From Microbacterium yannicii (GTDB lineage: Bacteria; Actinomycetota; Actinomycetes; Actinomycetales; Microbacteriaceae), in the NCBI RefSeq assembly GCF_024055635.1, contig NZ_JAMXMB010000027.1, positions 62,001 to 126,000 on the forward strand: DNA of 64,000 nucleotides. The letters are read 5' to 3'. A program made the position numbers and the translations under genes. Positions 1 through 8,906 of the stretch are shown piece by piece; position 1 is the first letter of the stretch, and every line of letters begins with the position of its first letter. Under the pieces are notes generated by a model. The model was not told the DNA's origin. It made no database searches and saw only the letters and a list, made by a program, of their open reading frames with translations.

Positions 1-96
1 TCGGGTTCTCCCTCGAGGGAGGCGCGTCTTGGCGCGAGTTCGGCTTTCATAGTCGCGCAAAGCCTATCTGCCGTTAACCCGTACATGGCCATTCGT

Positions 97-1470
97 TCAG
101 CGAGCGTCGCGGGTGAGAACCGCCACGGCTTCGACGTGATGCGAGTTCGGGAAGAGGTCCAGCGCGTCGACTCGGGCGAGGTCGTAGCCACCGGCGCGGA
201 AGGTCGCGATGTCGCGCGCGAGGGCGACGGGATCGCACGCCACATACACCACCGTCGCGGGAGCGAGCGCCGTGATGTGCTCCACGACCTCGCGCCCGGC
301 CCCGGAGCGGGGCGGGTCGAGGAGGACGACTCCCCGTGACAGCCGCTCGCGCTCGCCGGCGGATGCCTCGACCGCGAGCCGCGCCAGCCACCGGTCGACG
401 CGCCCGGTCTCGGCACGCGCGCCGACCCAATCGACCAGGTTCTCGCCCGCGTGGTCGGTGGCGCGGGGGTCGGATTCGACGCTGGTCACCCGCGTCGAGG
501 GTCCGCCGAGCTTGCCGAGCGTCGCAGCGAACAGGCCGACCCCGCCGTAGAGATCGAGGTGGGAGGCGTCGGGGTCGATCCAGAGCCCACCGGACTGACG
601 GATCGGCCCGTCGGCACGCAGACTCTGCAGAGCCCCCGTGACCGTCGCAGTGAGCGAGTGGGCGGCGAGACGGTGGACCTGCCAGAAGCCGCCCGCATCG
701 ACGCGGAACTCGCGACCGTCGACGCGCTCGATGACCGTCTCGGCCTCGGGCGCGCGGCGACCACGGCGGCCGCTGCCGCGGCGGCCCCCGGCATCCGGTC
801 GGCGCTCCGGGCGCGGCAGCACGCGAACCCGCCCATCCGCCGGCTGCACCAGGTCGCCGCGCCCGGGCTCGCCGCCGCGGAGTTCCAGGGCCGCGCGCTC
901 GACCTCGGCGGTCGCGAGCGGCAGATCCTCGAGCGGCACCACGCGGTGGCTGCGGGCGGCGTACTGACCGACGTTGCCGTCGGCATCCACGTGCAGGCTG
1001 ACGCGCGTGCGCCAGGCGGTGCCGTCGAAGGTCTCCTCGGCAACGGGGTCGCCGGCGAGCGCGTCGGTGGACTCAGCAAGGATCGGAAGCGCCGACTCGA
1101 TACTCGCGGTGGCGTCGGAGACACCGCCGAAGCGGTGCAGCGCGTCGAGCAGCACCTCGAGCTTGAGCCGGCGCTGGTGCTCGAGGGAGATGTGTCCGAA
1201 GTCGGCCCCGCCAGGACGCTGCTCGGGCGGCACGTCGACGTCGGCCTGGCGCCACACGTGCAGCTGCCGGTGCGGGGACGCGTCGAGCACCTCGAGCGTC
1301 TCGGCCCGCCAGAACGACGACTTGGCCGTGTCGGTCAGTCGCACGCGGACGCGCTCCCCCGGAATCGTGTCGGGCACGAACACGACCCGCCCCTCGTGCC
1401 GGGCGACGAAGACGCCGCCGTGGGCGACGCCCGTGATGTCGAGGTCGAGGAGGTCGCCGGTTCCGCTCAT
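97..1470 (-). CDS. TRAM-domain, TrmA/RumA-type SAM-dependent RNA uridine methyltransferase
   Basis: The 457-residue protein has an N-terminal TRAM-like RNA-binding domain (about residues 1-60) and a C-terminal Rossmann methyltransferase domain with the SAM motif LDLYGGVGLF near 305, DPPRSG at 385-390 and the nucleophilic cysteine in YVACDP (Cys412). The general-base glutamate is probably in HHVEAVA near 447. Family members make 5-methyluridine in tRNA or rRNA; the exact target cannot be read here. The cysteine cluster that binds an Fe-S centre in RumA/RlmD is absent: I find only the catalytic cysteine. Residues 200-245 are an Arg/Gly-rich linker. The start is set by TAGGCT six bases upstream of the ATG. 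It is divergent from maf. Confidence 0.9.
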   Translation of the reverse strand: MSGTGDLLDLDITGVAHGGVFVARHEGRVVFVPDTIPGERVRVRLTDTAKSSFWRAETLEVLDASPHRQLHVWRQADVDVPPEQRPGGADFGHISLEHQRRLKLEVLLDALHRFGGVSDATASIESALPILAESTDALAGDPVAEETFDGTAWRTRVSLHVDADGNVGQYAARSHRVVPLEDLPLATAEVERAALELRGGEPGRGDLVQPADGRVRVLPRPERRPDAGGRRGSGRRGRRAPEAETVIERVDGREFRVDAGGFWQVHRLAAHSLTATVTGALQSLRADGPIRQSGGLWIDPDASHLDLYGGVGLFAATLGKLGGPSTRVTSVESDPRATDHAGENLVDWVGARAETGRVDRWLARLAVEASAGERERLSRGVVLLDPPRSGAGREVVEHITALAPATVVYVACDPVALARDIATFRAGGYDLARVDALDLFPNSHHVEAVAVLTRDAR

Positions 1471-1476
1471 CCGTCG

Positions 1477-1501
1477 AGCCTACGGCTCGGCCGCGTACCG
1501 T
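1477..1501. promoter_or_regulatory. Divergent pair of leaderless promoters (RNA methyltransferase / maf)
   Basis: On the minus strand TAGGCT (1477-1482) lies six bases before the methyltransferase ATG. On the plus strand TACCGT (1496-1501) lies six bases before the maf ATG. The two -10 boxes are only 13 bp apart, so transcription would start at each start codon and the two polymerase sites would overlap. Confidence 0.6.
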
Positions 1502-1507
1502 GGAGGC

Positions 1508-2197
1508 ATGCGCGTCTGCCTCGCCTCGACTTCGCCCGCCCGGCTCATGCTGCTGGGACAGTTCGGCATCCGGCCTCTGACGGTCGCCCCGGACGTCGAC
1601 GAAGAGGCCGTCATCGCGACGGTCGAGGCGTCGGAGAGCCGCACCCTGGCGCCCGACGAGCACGTGCTCCTGCTCGCTCGGCGGAAGGCCGCCGACGTGG
1701 CGGCGCGGCTGCGCGACGACATCCCCGATTTCGACGGCATCGTCATCGGCGGCGATTCGATGTTCGAGCTCGACGGCGAGGTGCTCGGAAAGCCCTACAC
1801 CCCCGAGAACGCCGTCGCGCGGTGGCGCACGATGCGCGGCCGCACCGGCGTGCTGCACTCGGGGCACGCCGTCGTGCGCATCGAGCCCGGCGAAGCTCCG
1901 CGGGAGGTGCATGCGACGGCCGCGGCATCCGTCTCCTTCGTCGAGGACGTGACGGATGCCGAGATCGAGGCGTACGTCGCCACCGGCGAGCCGCTGCACG
2001 TGGCCGGAGCGTTCACGGTCGACAGTCTGGGCGGCGCCTTCATCGAGCGCGTGGAGGGCGATCCCTCGACGGTCGTCGGCATGTCGGTGTCGACGCTGCG
2101 CCTGCTGGTCCGCGAGCTGGGCGTCGAGTGGACGGCACTGTGGAACACCACGGACCCGTCGCTGGGATCGTCGGAGACCGAGCCCGTCACGCTGTAG
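1508..2197 (+). CDS. maf: Maf-like nucleoside triphosphate pyrophosphatase
   Basis: The 229-residue protein opens with LASTSPARLMLL, the Maf nucleotide-binding signature, followed by IGGDSMFELDGEVLGKP around residue 80, where the acidic metal-binding residue sits, and GAFTVDSLGG towards the C-terminus. Maf proteins hydrolyse canonical and modified NTPs to monophosphates and are linked to septum control and nucleotide-pool cleaning. ATG 1508 is chosen because the family N-terminus begins exactly there and TACCGT lies six bases upstream; an open frame further upstream is only the shadow of the divergent gene. A maf gene beside an acyl-CoA carboxylase alpha chain is also the mycobacterial arrangement. 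Confidence 0.93.
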   Translation: MRVCLASTSPARLMLLGQFGIRPLTVAPDVDEEAVIATVEASESRTLAPDEHVLLLARRKAADVAARLRDDIPDFDGIVIGGDSMFELDGEVLGKPYTPENAVARWRTMRGRTGVLHSGHAVVRIEPGEAPREVHATAAASVSFVEDVTDAEIEAYVATGEPLHVAGAFTVDSLGGAFIERVEGDPSTVVGMSVSTLRLLVRELGVEWTALWNTTDPSLGSSETEPVTL

Positions 2198-2296
2198 CGC
2201 AGGCATCGCCGGGGGCGGACGGGCCTTGTAGTAGGAATCCCACGTTTCTCGTCGGTTCTTGTATGAACCGGTCAAAAGCCCTCGGGATGCCGTCGG

Positions 2297-2302
2297 TAGG
2301 CT
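2297..2302 (+). promoter_or_regulatory. -10 box of leaderless carboxylase mRNA
   Basis: TAGGCT is followed by seven bases and the ATG at 2310. No Shine-Dalgarno-like sequence lies in between. Confidence 0.5.
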
Positions 2303-2309
2303 GGCATCC

Positions 2310-4076
2310 ATGCCCCAGATCGCCAAGGTTCTCATTGCCAACCGCGGCGAGATCGCCGTTCGCGTCATACGCGCCGCCCGCGATGCGGGGAAGGCCTCCG
2401 TCGCCGTCTACGCCGACCAGGACCGCGACGCCCTGCACGCCCGCCTCGCCGACGAGGCGTACGCGCTCGAGGGCTCGACCAGCGCCGAGACGTACCTGTC
2501 GATCGACAAGATCCTCTCGGTGGCGCGCCGCTCGGGCGCCGACGCCGTTCACCCGGGCTACGGGTTCCTCGCCGAGAACGCCGAGTTCGCCCGCGCCGTG
2601 ATCGCGGCAGGGCTGGTGTGGATCGGCCCGTCGCCCGAGGCGATCGAGGCCCTCGGCGACAAGGTGACCGCCCGCGCGGTCGCCGAGAAGGTCGGAGCAC
2701 CCCTCGCACCGGGCACCCCCGGCCCGGTCGCGGGCGCCGACGAGGTCGTGGCGTTCGCCGAGCAGGTGGGTCTTCCCATCGCCATCAAGGCGGCGTACGG
2801 CGGCGGCGGGCGAGGCCTCAAGGTCGCCCGCACGATCGACGAAGTGCCCGAGATGTTCGAGTCGGCCACGCGCGAGGCGATCAGCGCGTTCGGCCGCGGC
2901 GAATGCTTCGTGGAGAAGTACCTCGACAAGCCGCGCCACGTCGAGACGCAGTGCCTCGCGGATGCCGCGGGAAACGTCGTGGTGATCTCGACGCGCGACT
3001 GCTCGCTGCAGCGCCGCCACCAGAAGCTGGTCGAGGAGGCACCCGCGCCGTTCCTCTCGGACGAGCAGAACCGGATCCTGTACGACGCGTCGAAGGCCAT
3101 CCTCAAGGAGGTCGGCTACGTCGGCGCGGGCACCTGCGAGTTCCTGATCGGCGCCGACGGAACGATCTCGTTCCTCGAGGTCAACACGCGCCTCCAGGTC
3201 GAGCACCCGGTGTCGGAGGAGGTCACCGGCATCGACCTCGTGCGCGAGCAGTTCCGTCTCGCCGAAGGCGGAGAGCTCGGGTACGACGACCCCAAGCCCG
3301 AGGGCCACTCGATCGAGTTCCGCATCAACGGCGAGGACCCGGGACGCGGCTTCCTCCCCCAGCCCGGTCCGATCCACGTGTTCAAGACGTTCGGCGGCCC
3401 CGGCATCCGTCTCGACTCCGGCGTCACCGCCGGCGACAGCGTGTCGGGCGCCTTTGACTCGCTCCTCGCCAAGATCATCGTCACCGGGCGCGACCGCGCT
3501 GAGGCGCTCGAGCGCTCGCGTCGCGCCCTCGACGAGTTCGAGGTGTCGGGGCTTCCCACCGTCCTGCCGTTCCACCGCGCCGTCGTCCGCGACCCCGCGT
3601 TCGTGGCGGAGGACGGCCGGTTCGGCGTCTACACGCGCTGGATCGAGACCGAGTTCGTGAACGACATCCCGCCGTGGGACGGCGAGCTCGATGCGCCAGC
3701 ACCGTCCGAGGCACGCCACACCGTCGTGGTCGAGGTCGCCGGCAAGCGCCTCGAGGTGAGCCTTCCCGACCGCGTGGTCGCCGCACCCGGTGTCGCCGGT
3801 CGCCCCGCCGCGGTGCCGCCGTCGCGGCGCTCGCACGCCCCGACCGTGGTCGCCGGTGCATCGGGCGACGCGGTGAAGTCGCCGATGCAGGCCACCATCG
3901 TCAAGATCGCGGTCGAGGAGGGCCAGCAGGTCGTCAAGGGCGACCTCGTCGTCGTGCTCGAGGCCATGAAGATGGAGCAGCCGATCCAGGCGCACAAGGA
4001 CGGCGTGATCGGCGCGATCAACGCGAATCCGGGCACGACGGTGTCGGCCGGTCACCAGCTGCTGACGATCTCCTGA
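2310..4076 (+). CDS. accA3: Biotin-dependent acyl-CoA (acetyl/propionyl-CoA) carboxylase alpha chain, biotin carboxylase + BCCP
   Basis: The 588-residue fusion starts [16 protein letters not shown], the biotin carboxylase N-terminus. It continues with an ATP-grasp domain containing the glycine-rich loop AYGGGGRG, the [14 protein letters not shown] catalytic segment and the biotin carboxylase C-terminal domain to about residue 450. A Pro/Ala linker leads to a biotinyl domain with EAMKMEQP, so Lys554 should carry biotin. The enzyme carboxylates biotin, which a separate beta subunit (not in this window) uses to make malonyl- or methylmalonyl-CoA for fatty and mycolic-type lipid synthesis. An in-frame TTG at 2259 would add 17 residues; the family start and the -10 spacing favour ATG 2310. 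Confidence 0.93.
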   Translation: MPQIAKVLIANRGEIAVRVIRAARDAGKASVAVYADQDRDALHARLADEAYALEGSTSAETYLSIDKILSVARRSGADAVHPGYGFLAENAEFARAVIAAGLVWIGPSPEAIEALGDKVTARAVAEKVGAPLAPGTPGPVAGADEVVAFAEQVGLPIAIKAAYGGGGRGLKVARTIDEVPEMFESATREAISAFGRGECFVEKYLDKPRHVETQCLADAAGNVVVISTRDCSLQRRHQKLVEEAPAPFLSDEQNRILYDASKAILKEVGYVGAGTCEFLIGADGTISFLEVNTRLQVEHPVSEEVTGIDLVREQFRLAEGGELGYDDPKPEGHSIEFRINGEDPGRGFLPQPGPIHVFKTFGGPGIRLDSGVTAGDSVSGAFDSLLAKIIVTGRDRAEALERSRRALDEFEVSGLPTVLPFHRAVVRDPAFVAEDGRFGVYTRWIETEFVNDIPPWDGELDAPAPSEARHTVVVEVAGKRLEVSLPDRVVAAPGVAGRPAAVPPSRRSHAPTVVAGASGDAVKSPMQATIVKIAVEEGQQVVKGDLVVVLEAMKMEQPIQAHKDGVIGAINANPGTTVSAGHQLLTIS

Positions 4077-4105
4077 CGCCCGTTCCCTCCGGCAGCACCT
4101 CGCGG

Positions 4106-4111
4106 CAGGAT
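4106..4111 (+). promoter_or_regulatory. Candidate leaderless -10 box (CAGGAT)
   Basis: CAGGAT lies six bases before the ATG at 4118, matching the spacing seen at many other genes in the window although the first T is replaced by C. Confidence 0.35.
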
Positions 4112-4117
4112 GGCGGG

Positions 4118-4414
4118 ATGGATGCGTCCCCGCCGTCACCCGAAGTATCGGCCGCCGCGATCAACGTCGTGATCCCGCCCGAGCTGCGCTGGCACGACAC
4201 CCGCCGCGGCGAGGAGTTCGAGCTGCAGACCCTGACGGTGCGGCTGCTGCCCGACGGCAGCCTGGCGGTGAAGGCCTACGGCCGTCCGGTCGCCGGGGGA
4301 CGCGGCGCCTACGTCTCCTTCGCGATGCCCGACCGCCCGGAACTGCGCGCCCTCGTCGACGCCGCGGCCGACCGGGCGGCAGAGCTGTGGGGCGCCCACA
4401 CCGGCCTCGGTTAG
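4118..4414 (+). CDS. Small conserved-looking protein of unknown function
   Basis: The frame encodes 98 residues with no recognisable motif. After a Pro/Ser-rich start there is a beta-rich core (VIPPELRWHD, FELQTLTVRLLPDGSLAVKAYGRP) and a C-terminal Ala-rich helix. No signal peptide or membrane segment is visible. It follows the carboxylase gene by about 40 bp and is closed by a perfect palindrome, so it looks like a separate small unit. Codon use matches the neighbours, with G/C in nearly all third positions, which supports real coding. Function unknown. Confidence 0.6.
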   Translation: MDASPPSPEVSAAAINVVIPPELRWHDTRRGEEFELQTLTVRLLPDGSLAVKAYGRPVAGGRGAYVSFAMPDRPELRALVDAAADRAAELWGAHTGLG

Positions 4415-4425
4415 GGATGCGAGGA

Positions 4426-4450
4426 CGGATGCCGCGGGCCGCGGCATCCG
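4426..4450. terminator. Bidirectional terminator-like palindrome between convergent genes
   Basis: Two perfect 12-base arms (CGGATGCCGCGG and its complement) are separated by one base. The hairpin lies between the stop of the small plus-strand gene and the stop of the minus-strand flavoprotein gene. There is no T tract. Confidence 0.6.
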
Positions 4451-4480
4451 CTCTTCGACGGTCTCAGGGACCGCCCGAGG

Positions 4481-5929
4481 TCAGCCGCCGTAGACGTTGT
4501 GGTCGACGACGTGCATCGCCCGGGCCGCGTCGGTGATGCTGCCCGACAGCGACGGGTAGACCGCGAACACGCGCGAGACCTGGTCGACGGTGAGGCGGCG
4601 CTCGACGGCGATCGCGATCGGGTAGATGAGCTCCGAGGCGCGGGGGGCGACGATCACACCGCCGATGACGGTGCCGCTGCCCTCGCGGGCGATGATCTTG
4701 ACGAAGCCGTCCTTGATGCCCATCATCTTGGCCCGCGGGTTGGCCGCCAGCGGCAGCTTGTGCACGACGCCGTTGATGTGGCCGTCCTCGATGTCCTTCT
4801 CCTGCCAGCCGATCGTCGCGATCTCGGGCGCGGTGAAGATGTTCGAGGTGATGCGGCGGCGCTCGAGGGGGATGACGATGTCGCCCAGCGCGTGGAAGAT
4901 GGCGGTGCGGCCCTGCATCGAGGCGACCGATGCGAGCGGCACGAAGGTGGTGCAGTCGCCGGCGGCGTAGATGTTCGGCACGGAGGTGCGGGCGACGCGG
5001 TTGACCTGGATGTTGCCGGCCTCCGTCATCTGGACGCCCGCCTCTTCCAGGCCGATGCCCGCGGTGTTGGGGATGGAGCCGACGGCCATGAGGCAGTGGC
5101 TCCCTTCGACGGTGCGCCCGTCCGACAGCGTCACGATGACGGCGTCGCCGGTGTTCTCGACCTTCTCGGCCCGCGACTTCGACAGCACCTTCATGCCGCC
5201 GCGCTTGAAGACGCGCTCCAGCACGGCGGCGGCATCCTTGTCCTCTCCGGGGAGCACCTGGTCACGGCTGGAGACGAGTGTGACCTTCGCCCCCAGGTTC
5301 ATGTAGGCGCCGGCGAACTCGGCGCCCGTCACGCCCGAGCCCACGACGATGAGGTGCTCCGGAAGGGCGCTCATGTTGTAGAGCTGCGTCCAGGTCAGGA
5401 TGCGGACGCCGTCGGGCTTGGCGCTCGCGAGCTCGCGCGGCGACGAGCCGGTCGAGACGACGAGCGTGTCGGCCTCGATGCGGTCGAAGTCGGTTCCGCC
5501 CGGGCCAGTCGACACGACGACCGCGTGGTCGCCCTCGAGCCGGCCATGGCCGGAGATGATGCGCACGCCCGCCTCGACCAGCGATGCGCGCATGTCGTCG
5601 GACTGCTGCCGGGCCAGGGTGAGGAGACGCTTGTTGACGGCGCTCAGGTTGATCGCGATCTCCGGCTTCAGCGGCTTGCCGTCCTTGCCCTTGGCGAACA
5701 GCTGCACGCCGAGGTCGCCGGCGCCCGCGATCGCCACGGCGGCGTCGGCCGTCGCGATGAGGGACTTCGAGGGGACGACGTCGGTGATCACCGCCGAGCC
5801 TCCGATGCCCGCGCGCTCGACCACCGTCACCTCTGCTCCGAGCTGGGCGGCGGCGAGCGCCGCGTCGTAGCCTCCGGGTCCGCCGCCGAGGATGGCGACA
5901 CTCTGGGTGGTCTCGAAGCTGATCGACAT
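4481..5929 (-). CDS. LpdA-type NAD(P)H dehydrogenase (quinone-reductase-like flavoprotein, pyridine-nucleotide disulfide reductase fold)
   Basis: The 482-residue protein has the FAD Rossmann motif GGGPGGYDAA at the N-terminus, an NAD(P)H motif VVGSGVTGAEFA near the middle, the second FAD motif IYAAGDCT and the dimerisation domain of the disulfide reductase family. Where dihydrolipoamide dehydrogenases have GGTCLNVGCIPSK, this one reads GIGGSAVITDVVPSK: both redox cysteines are missing, as in mycobacterial LpdA, which reduces quinones. It therefore should not serve the pyruvate dehydrogenase complex. ATG 5929 is preceded by GGGGAG at a 10-base distance; an ATG at 5938 is too close to that site. 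Confidence 0.85.
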   Translation of the reverse strand: MSISFETTQSVAILGGGPGGYDAALAAAQLGAEVTVVERAGIGGSAVITDVVPSKSLIATADAAVAIAGAGDLGVQLFAKGKDGKPLKPEIAINLSAVNKRLLTLARQQSDDMRASLVEAGVRIISGHGRLEGDHAVVVSTGPGGTDFDRIEADTLVVSTGSSPRELASAKPDGVRILTWTQLYNMSALPEHLIVVGSGVTGAEFAGAYMNLGAKVTLVSSRDQVLPGEDKDAAAVLERVFKRGGMKVLSKSRAEKVENTGDAVIVTLSDGRTVEGSHCLMAVGSIPNTAGIGLEEAGVQMTEAGNIQVNRVARTSVPNIYAAGDCTTFVPLASVASMQGRTAIFHALGDIVIPLERRRITSNIFTAPEIATIGWQEKDIEDGHINGVVHKLPLAANPRAKMMGIKDGFVKIIAREGSGTVIGGVIVAPRASELIYPIAIAVERRLTVDQVSRVFAVYPSLSGSITDAARAMHVVDHNVYGG

Positions 5930-6032
5930 GGATTCCATTCTCCCCTGCCGGATGCCGCGACCACGACACATCCGGCGACACTCCCGAAAGCGCGGCGGAC
6001 CGCCCCCGCTGGCCCTGGGCCGCGGCGGTTCC

Positions 6033-6038
6033 TAAAGT
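6033..6038 (+). promoter_or_regulatory. -10 box of leaderless punA mRNA
   Basis: TAAAGT lies six bases before the ATG at 6045 with no ribosome binding site between. Confidence 0.5.
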
Positions 6039-6044
6039 GGTGGC

Positions 6045-6878
6045 ATGTCAGACACCATCGGCAATCCTCTCGACGACCCCACGGCCGACCCCTTCGAGGT
6101 CGCCGCCGCCGCCGCGGAGGACATCGCCCGCATCACCCGCGTCGAACGTCACGACATCGCTCTGACCCTCGGCAGCGGCTGGGGCAAGGCCGCAGAGCTC
6201 CTCGGCGAGACGACCGCGACGTTCCCCGCGACCCAGGTGACGGGCTTCAGCGCGCCGGCGCTGAGCGGCCACGTCGGGACGCTCCGCAGCGTCGTCACGC
6301 CCAAGGGTCGCCGCGTGCTGGTGATCGGCGCCCGCACCCACTACTACGAGGGCTACGGCGTGCGGCGGGTGGTGCACAGCGTGCGCACGGCCGCCGCGGC
6401 GGGAGCGCGCACGATGGTGCTCACCAACGGAGCGGGCGGCATCAAGCACACCTGGACGCCGGGCCGACCGGTGCTGATCAGCGACCACATCAATCTCACC
6501 GGCGACTCGCCGCTCGAGGGCGCGACGTTCATCGACCTCACCGATCTCTACTCGCTGCGGCTCCGGGACCTCGCACGCTCCATCGACCCGAGCCTCGATG
6601 AGGGCGTGTATTGCCAGTTCCGCGGGCCACAGTACGAGACTCCGGCCGAGGTGCAGATGGCCAAGGCGATCGGCGGCCACATCGTCGGCATGTCGACGGC
6701 GCTCGAGGCGATCGCCGCGCGCCAGGCCGGCATGGAGATCCTCGGCTTCTCGCTCATCACCAACATGGCCGCCGGCATCCAGAAGACACCGCTCAGCCAC
6801 CAGGAGGTGCTCGACGCCGGCCGCGAGGCCGAGCCGGTCATCTCCTCGCTCCTCGCCCGCGTGATCGGCGCGCTGTGA
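6045..6878 (+). CDS. punA: Purine nucleoside phosphorylase (class II, trimeric type)
   Basis: The 277-residue protein matches the PNP/MTAP family: GSGWGKAAE phosphate loop near residue 44, HYYEGYG around 100, LTNGAGGI, the purine-site motif QFRGPQYETPAE and the C-terminal GMSTALEAIAA...ITNMAAGI. It cleaves purine (deoxy)nucleosides with phosphate into base and (deoxy)ribose-1-phosphate in the cytoplasm. Its stop codon overlaps the GTG start of the following phosphosugar mutase by the GTGA arrangement, so the two are translationally coupled. Confidence 0.93.
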   Translation: MSDTIGNPLDDPTADPFEVAAAAAEDIARITRVERHDIALTLGSGWGKAAELLGETTATFPATQVTGFSAPALSGHVGTLRSVVTPKGRRVLVIGARTHYYEGYGVRRVVHSVRTAAAAGARTMVLTNGAGGIKHTWTPGRPVLISDHINLTGDSPLEGATFIDLTDLYSLRLRDLARSIDPSLDEGVYCQFRGPQYETPAEVQMAKAIGGHIVGMSTALEAIAARQAGMEILGFSLITNMAAGIQKTPLSHQEVLDAGREAEPVISSLLARVIGAL

Positions 6879-8899
6879 GCGGCGCGGAGGTGCCGGCCGC
6901 CAGCCCCGACACGCAGGAGCCGGCACCGGACAAGGTGCCGACCGGGGCGGATGCGGCAGCCGAAGTGCTCGCGCGCGCACACTCGTGGCTCGCGCAGGAC
7001 CCGGACGGCGTGACGCGCAGCGAGCTGCGTGCGCTCATCGAAGGCGCGGAGTCCGGCGCCGCGGCAGCGGCGGAGGAGCTCGTGGACCGCTTCTCGACGC
7101 GGCTCGCGTTCGGCACCGCGGGCCTCCGCGGCGCGCTCGGCGCGGGCAGCAACCGCATGAACCGCGTGCTCGTCGCCCAGGCCGCCGCGGGACTCGCCGC
7201 CTACGTGCGCGCGCAGGCCGGGCTCCCGCCGATCGGAGCGGAGGCGGTCTCCTCGGCCACCGAGCACGAAGGTGCGCAGGCGATGGATGCCGGGCCGCAC
7301 GCCGACGCGGATGACGCCGCTTCAGGCGGCCCGGCGGACGGAGAGGCCAGGTCGAACACGGCGGAAGCCGCACCAGGGGCCGCGGCCGACGACGCGCCCG
7401 CCGGGCCGTCTGCGCCAGAGCTCACCGAGACTCCGTCGGTCGATGCGCTGGAGGCAGAGGGACCGGAGGTCCCCGGCATCCTCGACGATGCACCGATCGT
7501 CGTGATCGGCTACGACGGGCGACGCAACTCCGATGTGTTCGCCCGCGACTCGGCGGAGATCTTCGCCGGCGCAGGGCTCCGTGCCATCCTGCTCCCCCGG
7601 CTGCTGCCTACCCCCGTGCTCGCCTTCGCGGTGCGGCACTTCGGCGCCGCCGCCGGCGTCATGGTGACCGCGAGCCATAACCCGCCCGACGACAACGGCT
7701 ACAAGGTGTACCTGGGCGGCGACGACGACGGCTCGCAGATCGTCGCGCCCGCCGACGCCGAGATCGCGGCGCACATCGCGCAGGTGGCCGAGGCCGGCGA
7801 CATCAGCACACTCCCCCGCTCGCTCGCCTTCGAGGTGGCGACCGAGGACGTCGTCGACGACTACATCGCGGCCACCGCGGCCGTCGCCCCCGCCCCTGCG
7901 GGCGCGGACGGGCTCAGCTGGGTCTACACCGCGATGCACGGCGTGGGGTGGGAGACGCTGTCGCGCATCCTGCAGGCCGCCGGCTACCCGGAGCCTGTGC
8001 CGGTTTCGGCGCAGCTCGAGCCGGACGGCACATTCCCGACCGTGGCGTTCCCGAATCCGGAGGAGCCGGGCGCCATGGACCTCGCGTTCGAGGCCGCCCG
8101 CGCAGCGGGCGCCGAACTCGTGATCGCGAACGATCCGGACGCCGACCGGCTCGCCGTCGCCTTGCCGGACGACACCGCCGAGGGCGGCTGGCGCCGGCTG
8201 ACCGGCAACGAGGTCGGGCTGCTGCTCGGCTGGCGCGCCGCGCAGCTCGCGACGGCTGACGGCCCGGCCCCGGAGGGCGCCTCGCTCGCCTGCTCGCTGG
8301 TCTCATCGCCGGGTCTGCAGACGGTCGCGGAGCACTACGGCCTCGACTTCCACGCGACGCTGACCGGCTTCAAGTGGATCTCGCGCGCCCCCGGCATCGT
8401 GTTCGGTTTCGAGGAGGCCCTCGGCTACCTCGTGAACCCCGGGACCGTGCGTGACAAGGACGGCATCTCGGCGGCGGTGGCGATCCTCGGCATGGTCACC
8501 GAGGCACGCGGCCGAGGCGCGACGCTCGCCGACCTCCTCACGGAGTTCGAGGAGCAATTCGGCGCTTTCGCCAGCGACCAGATCTCGATCCGCGTCGACG
8601 ACGTGTCGCAGATCACAGGGATCATGGCGGCGCTGCGGGCGCGGCATCCGGAATCCGTCGGAGATGTCGCAGTGGATCGCATCGACGACCTCGAGCAGGG
8701 CGTCGACGACCTGCCGCCGGGCGACGTGCTGCGGCTGTGGCTCGTCGACGGCTCGCGCGTCGTCGTGCGCCCGAGCGGCACGGAGCCGAAGCTCAAGCTG
8801 TACCTGGACGTGCGGGGCGACTCGCGCGAGGACGCCGCCGCGCGCATCACCGCGCTCGCGGACGGCACCCGCGCGCTGCTCGCCGAGTACGGCGACTGA
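6875..8899 (+). CDS. Alpha-D-phosphohexomutase family enzyme (annotated phosphomannomutase/phosphoglucomutase; possibly a phosphopentomutase)
   Basis: The GTG-started frame encodes 674 residues. It contains FGTAGLRG (residues 79-86), the phosphoserine loop TASHNPP (Ser267), the metal site NDPDADR, the sugar loop FGFEEALGY and the phosphate loop RPSGTEPKLK. The neighbouring phosphorylase yields ribose-1-phosphate, and punA-pmmB adjacency is known in mycobacteria, so action on pentose phosphates is a fair alternative. Residues about 117-206 are an Ala/Glu/Asp/Pro-rich insert of some 90 residues that interrupts domain 1 between VRAQAGLPP and VIGYDGRRNS, which makes the protein longer than usual for the family. 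The frame stays open through it, so it is not a frameshift artefact. Confidence 0.85.
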   Translation: MSGAEVPAASPDTQEPAPDKVPTGADAAAEVLARAHSWLAQDPDGVTRSELRALIEGAESGAAAAAEELVDRFSTRLAFGTAGLRGALGAGSNRMNRVLVAQAAAGLAAYVRAQAGLPPIGAEAVSSATEHEGAQAMDAGPHADADDAASGGPADGEARSNTAEAAPGAAADDAPAGPSAPELTETPSVDALEAEGPEVPGILDDAPIVVIGYDGRRNSDVFARDSAEIFAGAGLRAILLPRLLPTPVLAFAVRHFGAAAGVMVTASHNPPDDNGYKVYLGGDDDGSQIVAPADAEIAAHIAQVAEAGDISTLPRSLAFEVATEDVVDDYIAATAAVAPAPAGADGLSWVYTAMHGVGWETLSRILQAAGYPEPVPVSAQLEPDGTFPTVAFPNPEEPGAMDLAFEAARAAGAELVIANDPDADRLAVALPDDTAEGGWRRLTGNEVGLLLGWRAAQLATADGPAPEGASLACSLVSSPGLQTVAEHYGLDFHATLTGFKWISRAPGIVFGFEEALGYLVNPGTVRDKDGISAAVAILGMVTEARGRGATLADLLTEFEEQFGAFASDQISIRVDDVSQITGIMAALRARHPESVGDVAVDRIDDLEQGVDDLPPGDVLRLWLVDGSRVVVRPSGTEPKLKLYLDVRGDSREDAAARITALADGTRALLAEYGD

Positions 8900-8906
8900 C
8901 CGCACT

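Noticed and set aside
1..96. Possible start of a leftward gene (ATG on the minus strand at 50, TAGGCT at 61-66)
   Set aside because: Only about 16 codons are inside the window, the box-to-start distance is 10 nt, and nothing is recognisable. A 12-bp palindrome (9-20) is the only other feature.
451..2601. A 716-codon open frame on the plus strand across the methyltransferase, maf and carboxylase genes
   Set aside because: It is antisense or out of frame to three well-conserved proteins. Its translation is Arg/Ala/Gly-rich without motifs, a normal effect of high GC.
2187..4139. A 650-codon minus-strand frame opposite the carboxylase gene
   Set aside because: It is the antisense shadow of accA3 (His/Arg/Asp-rich, no domain).
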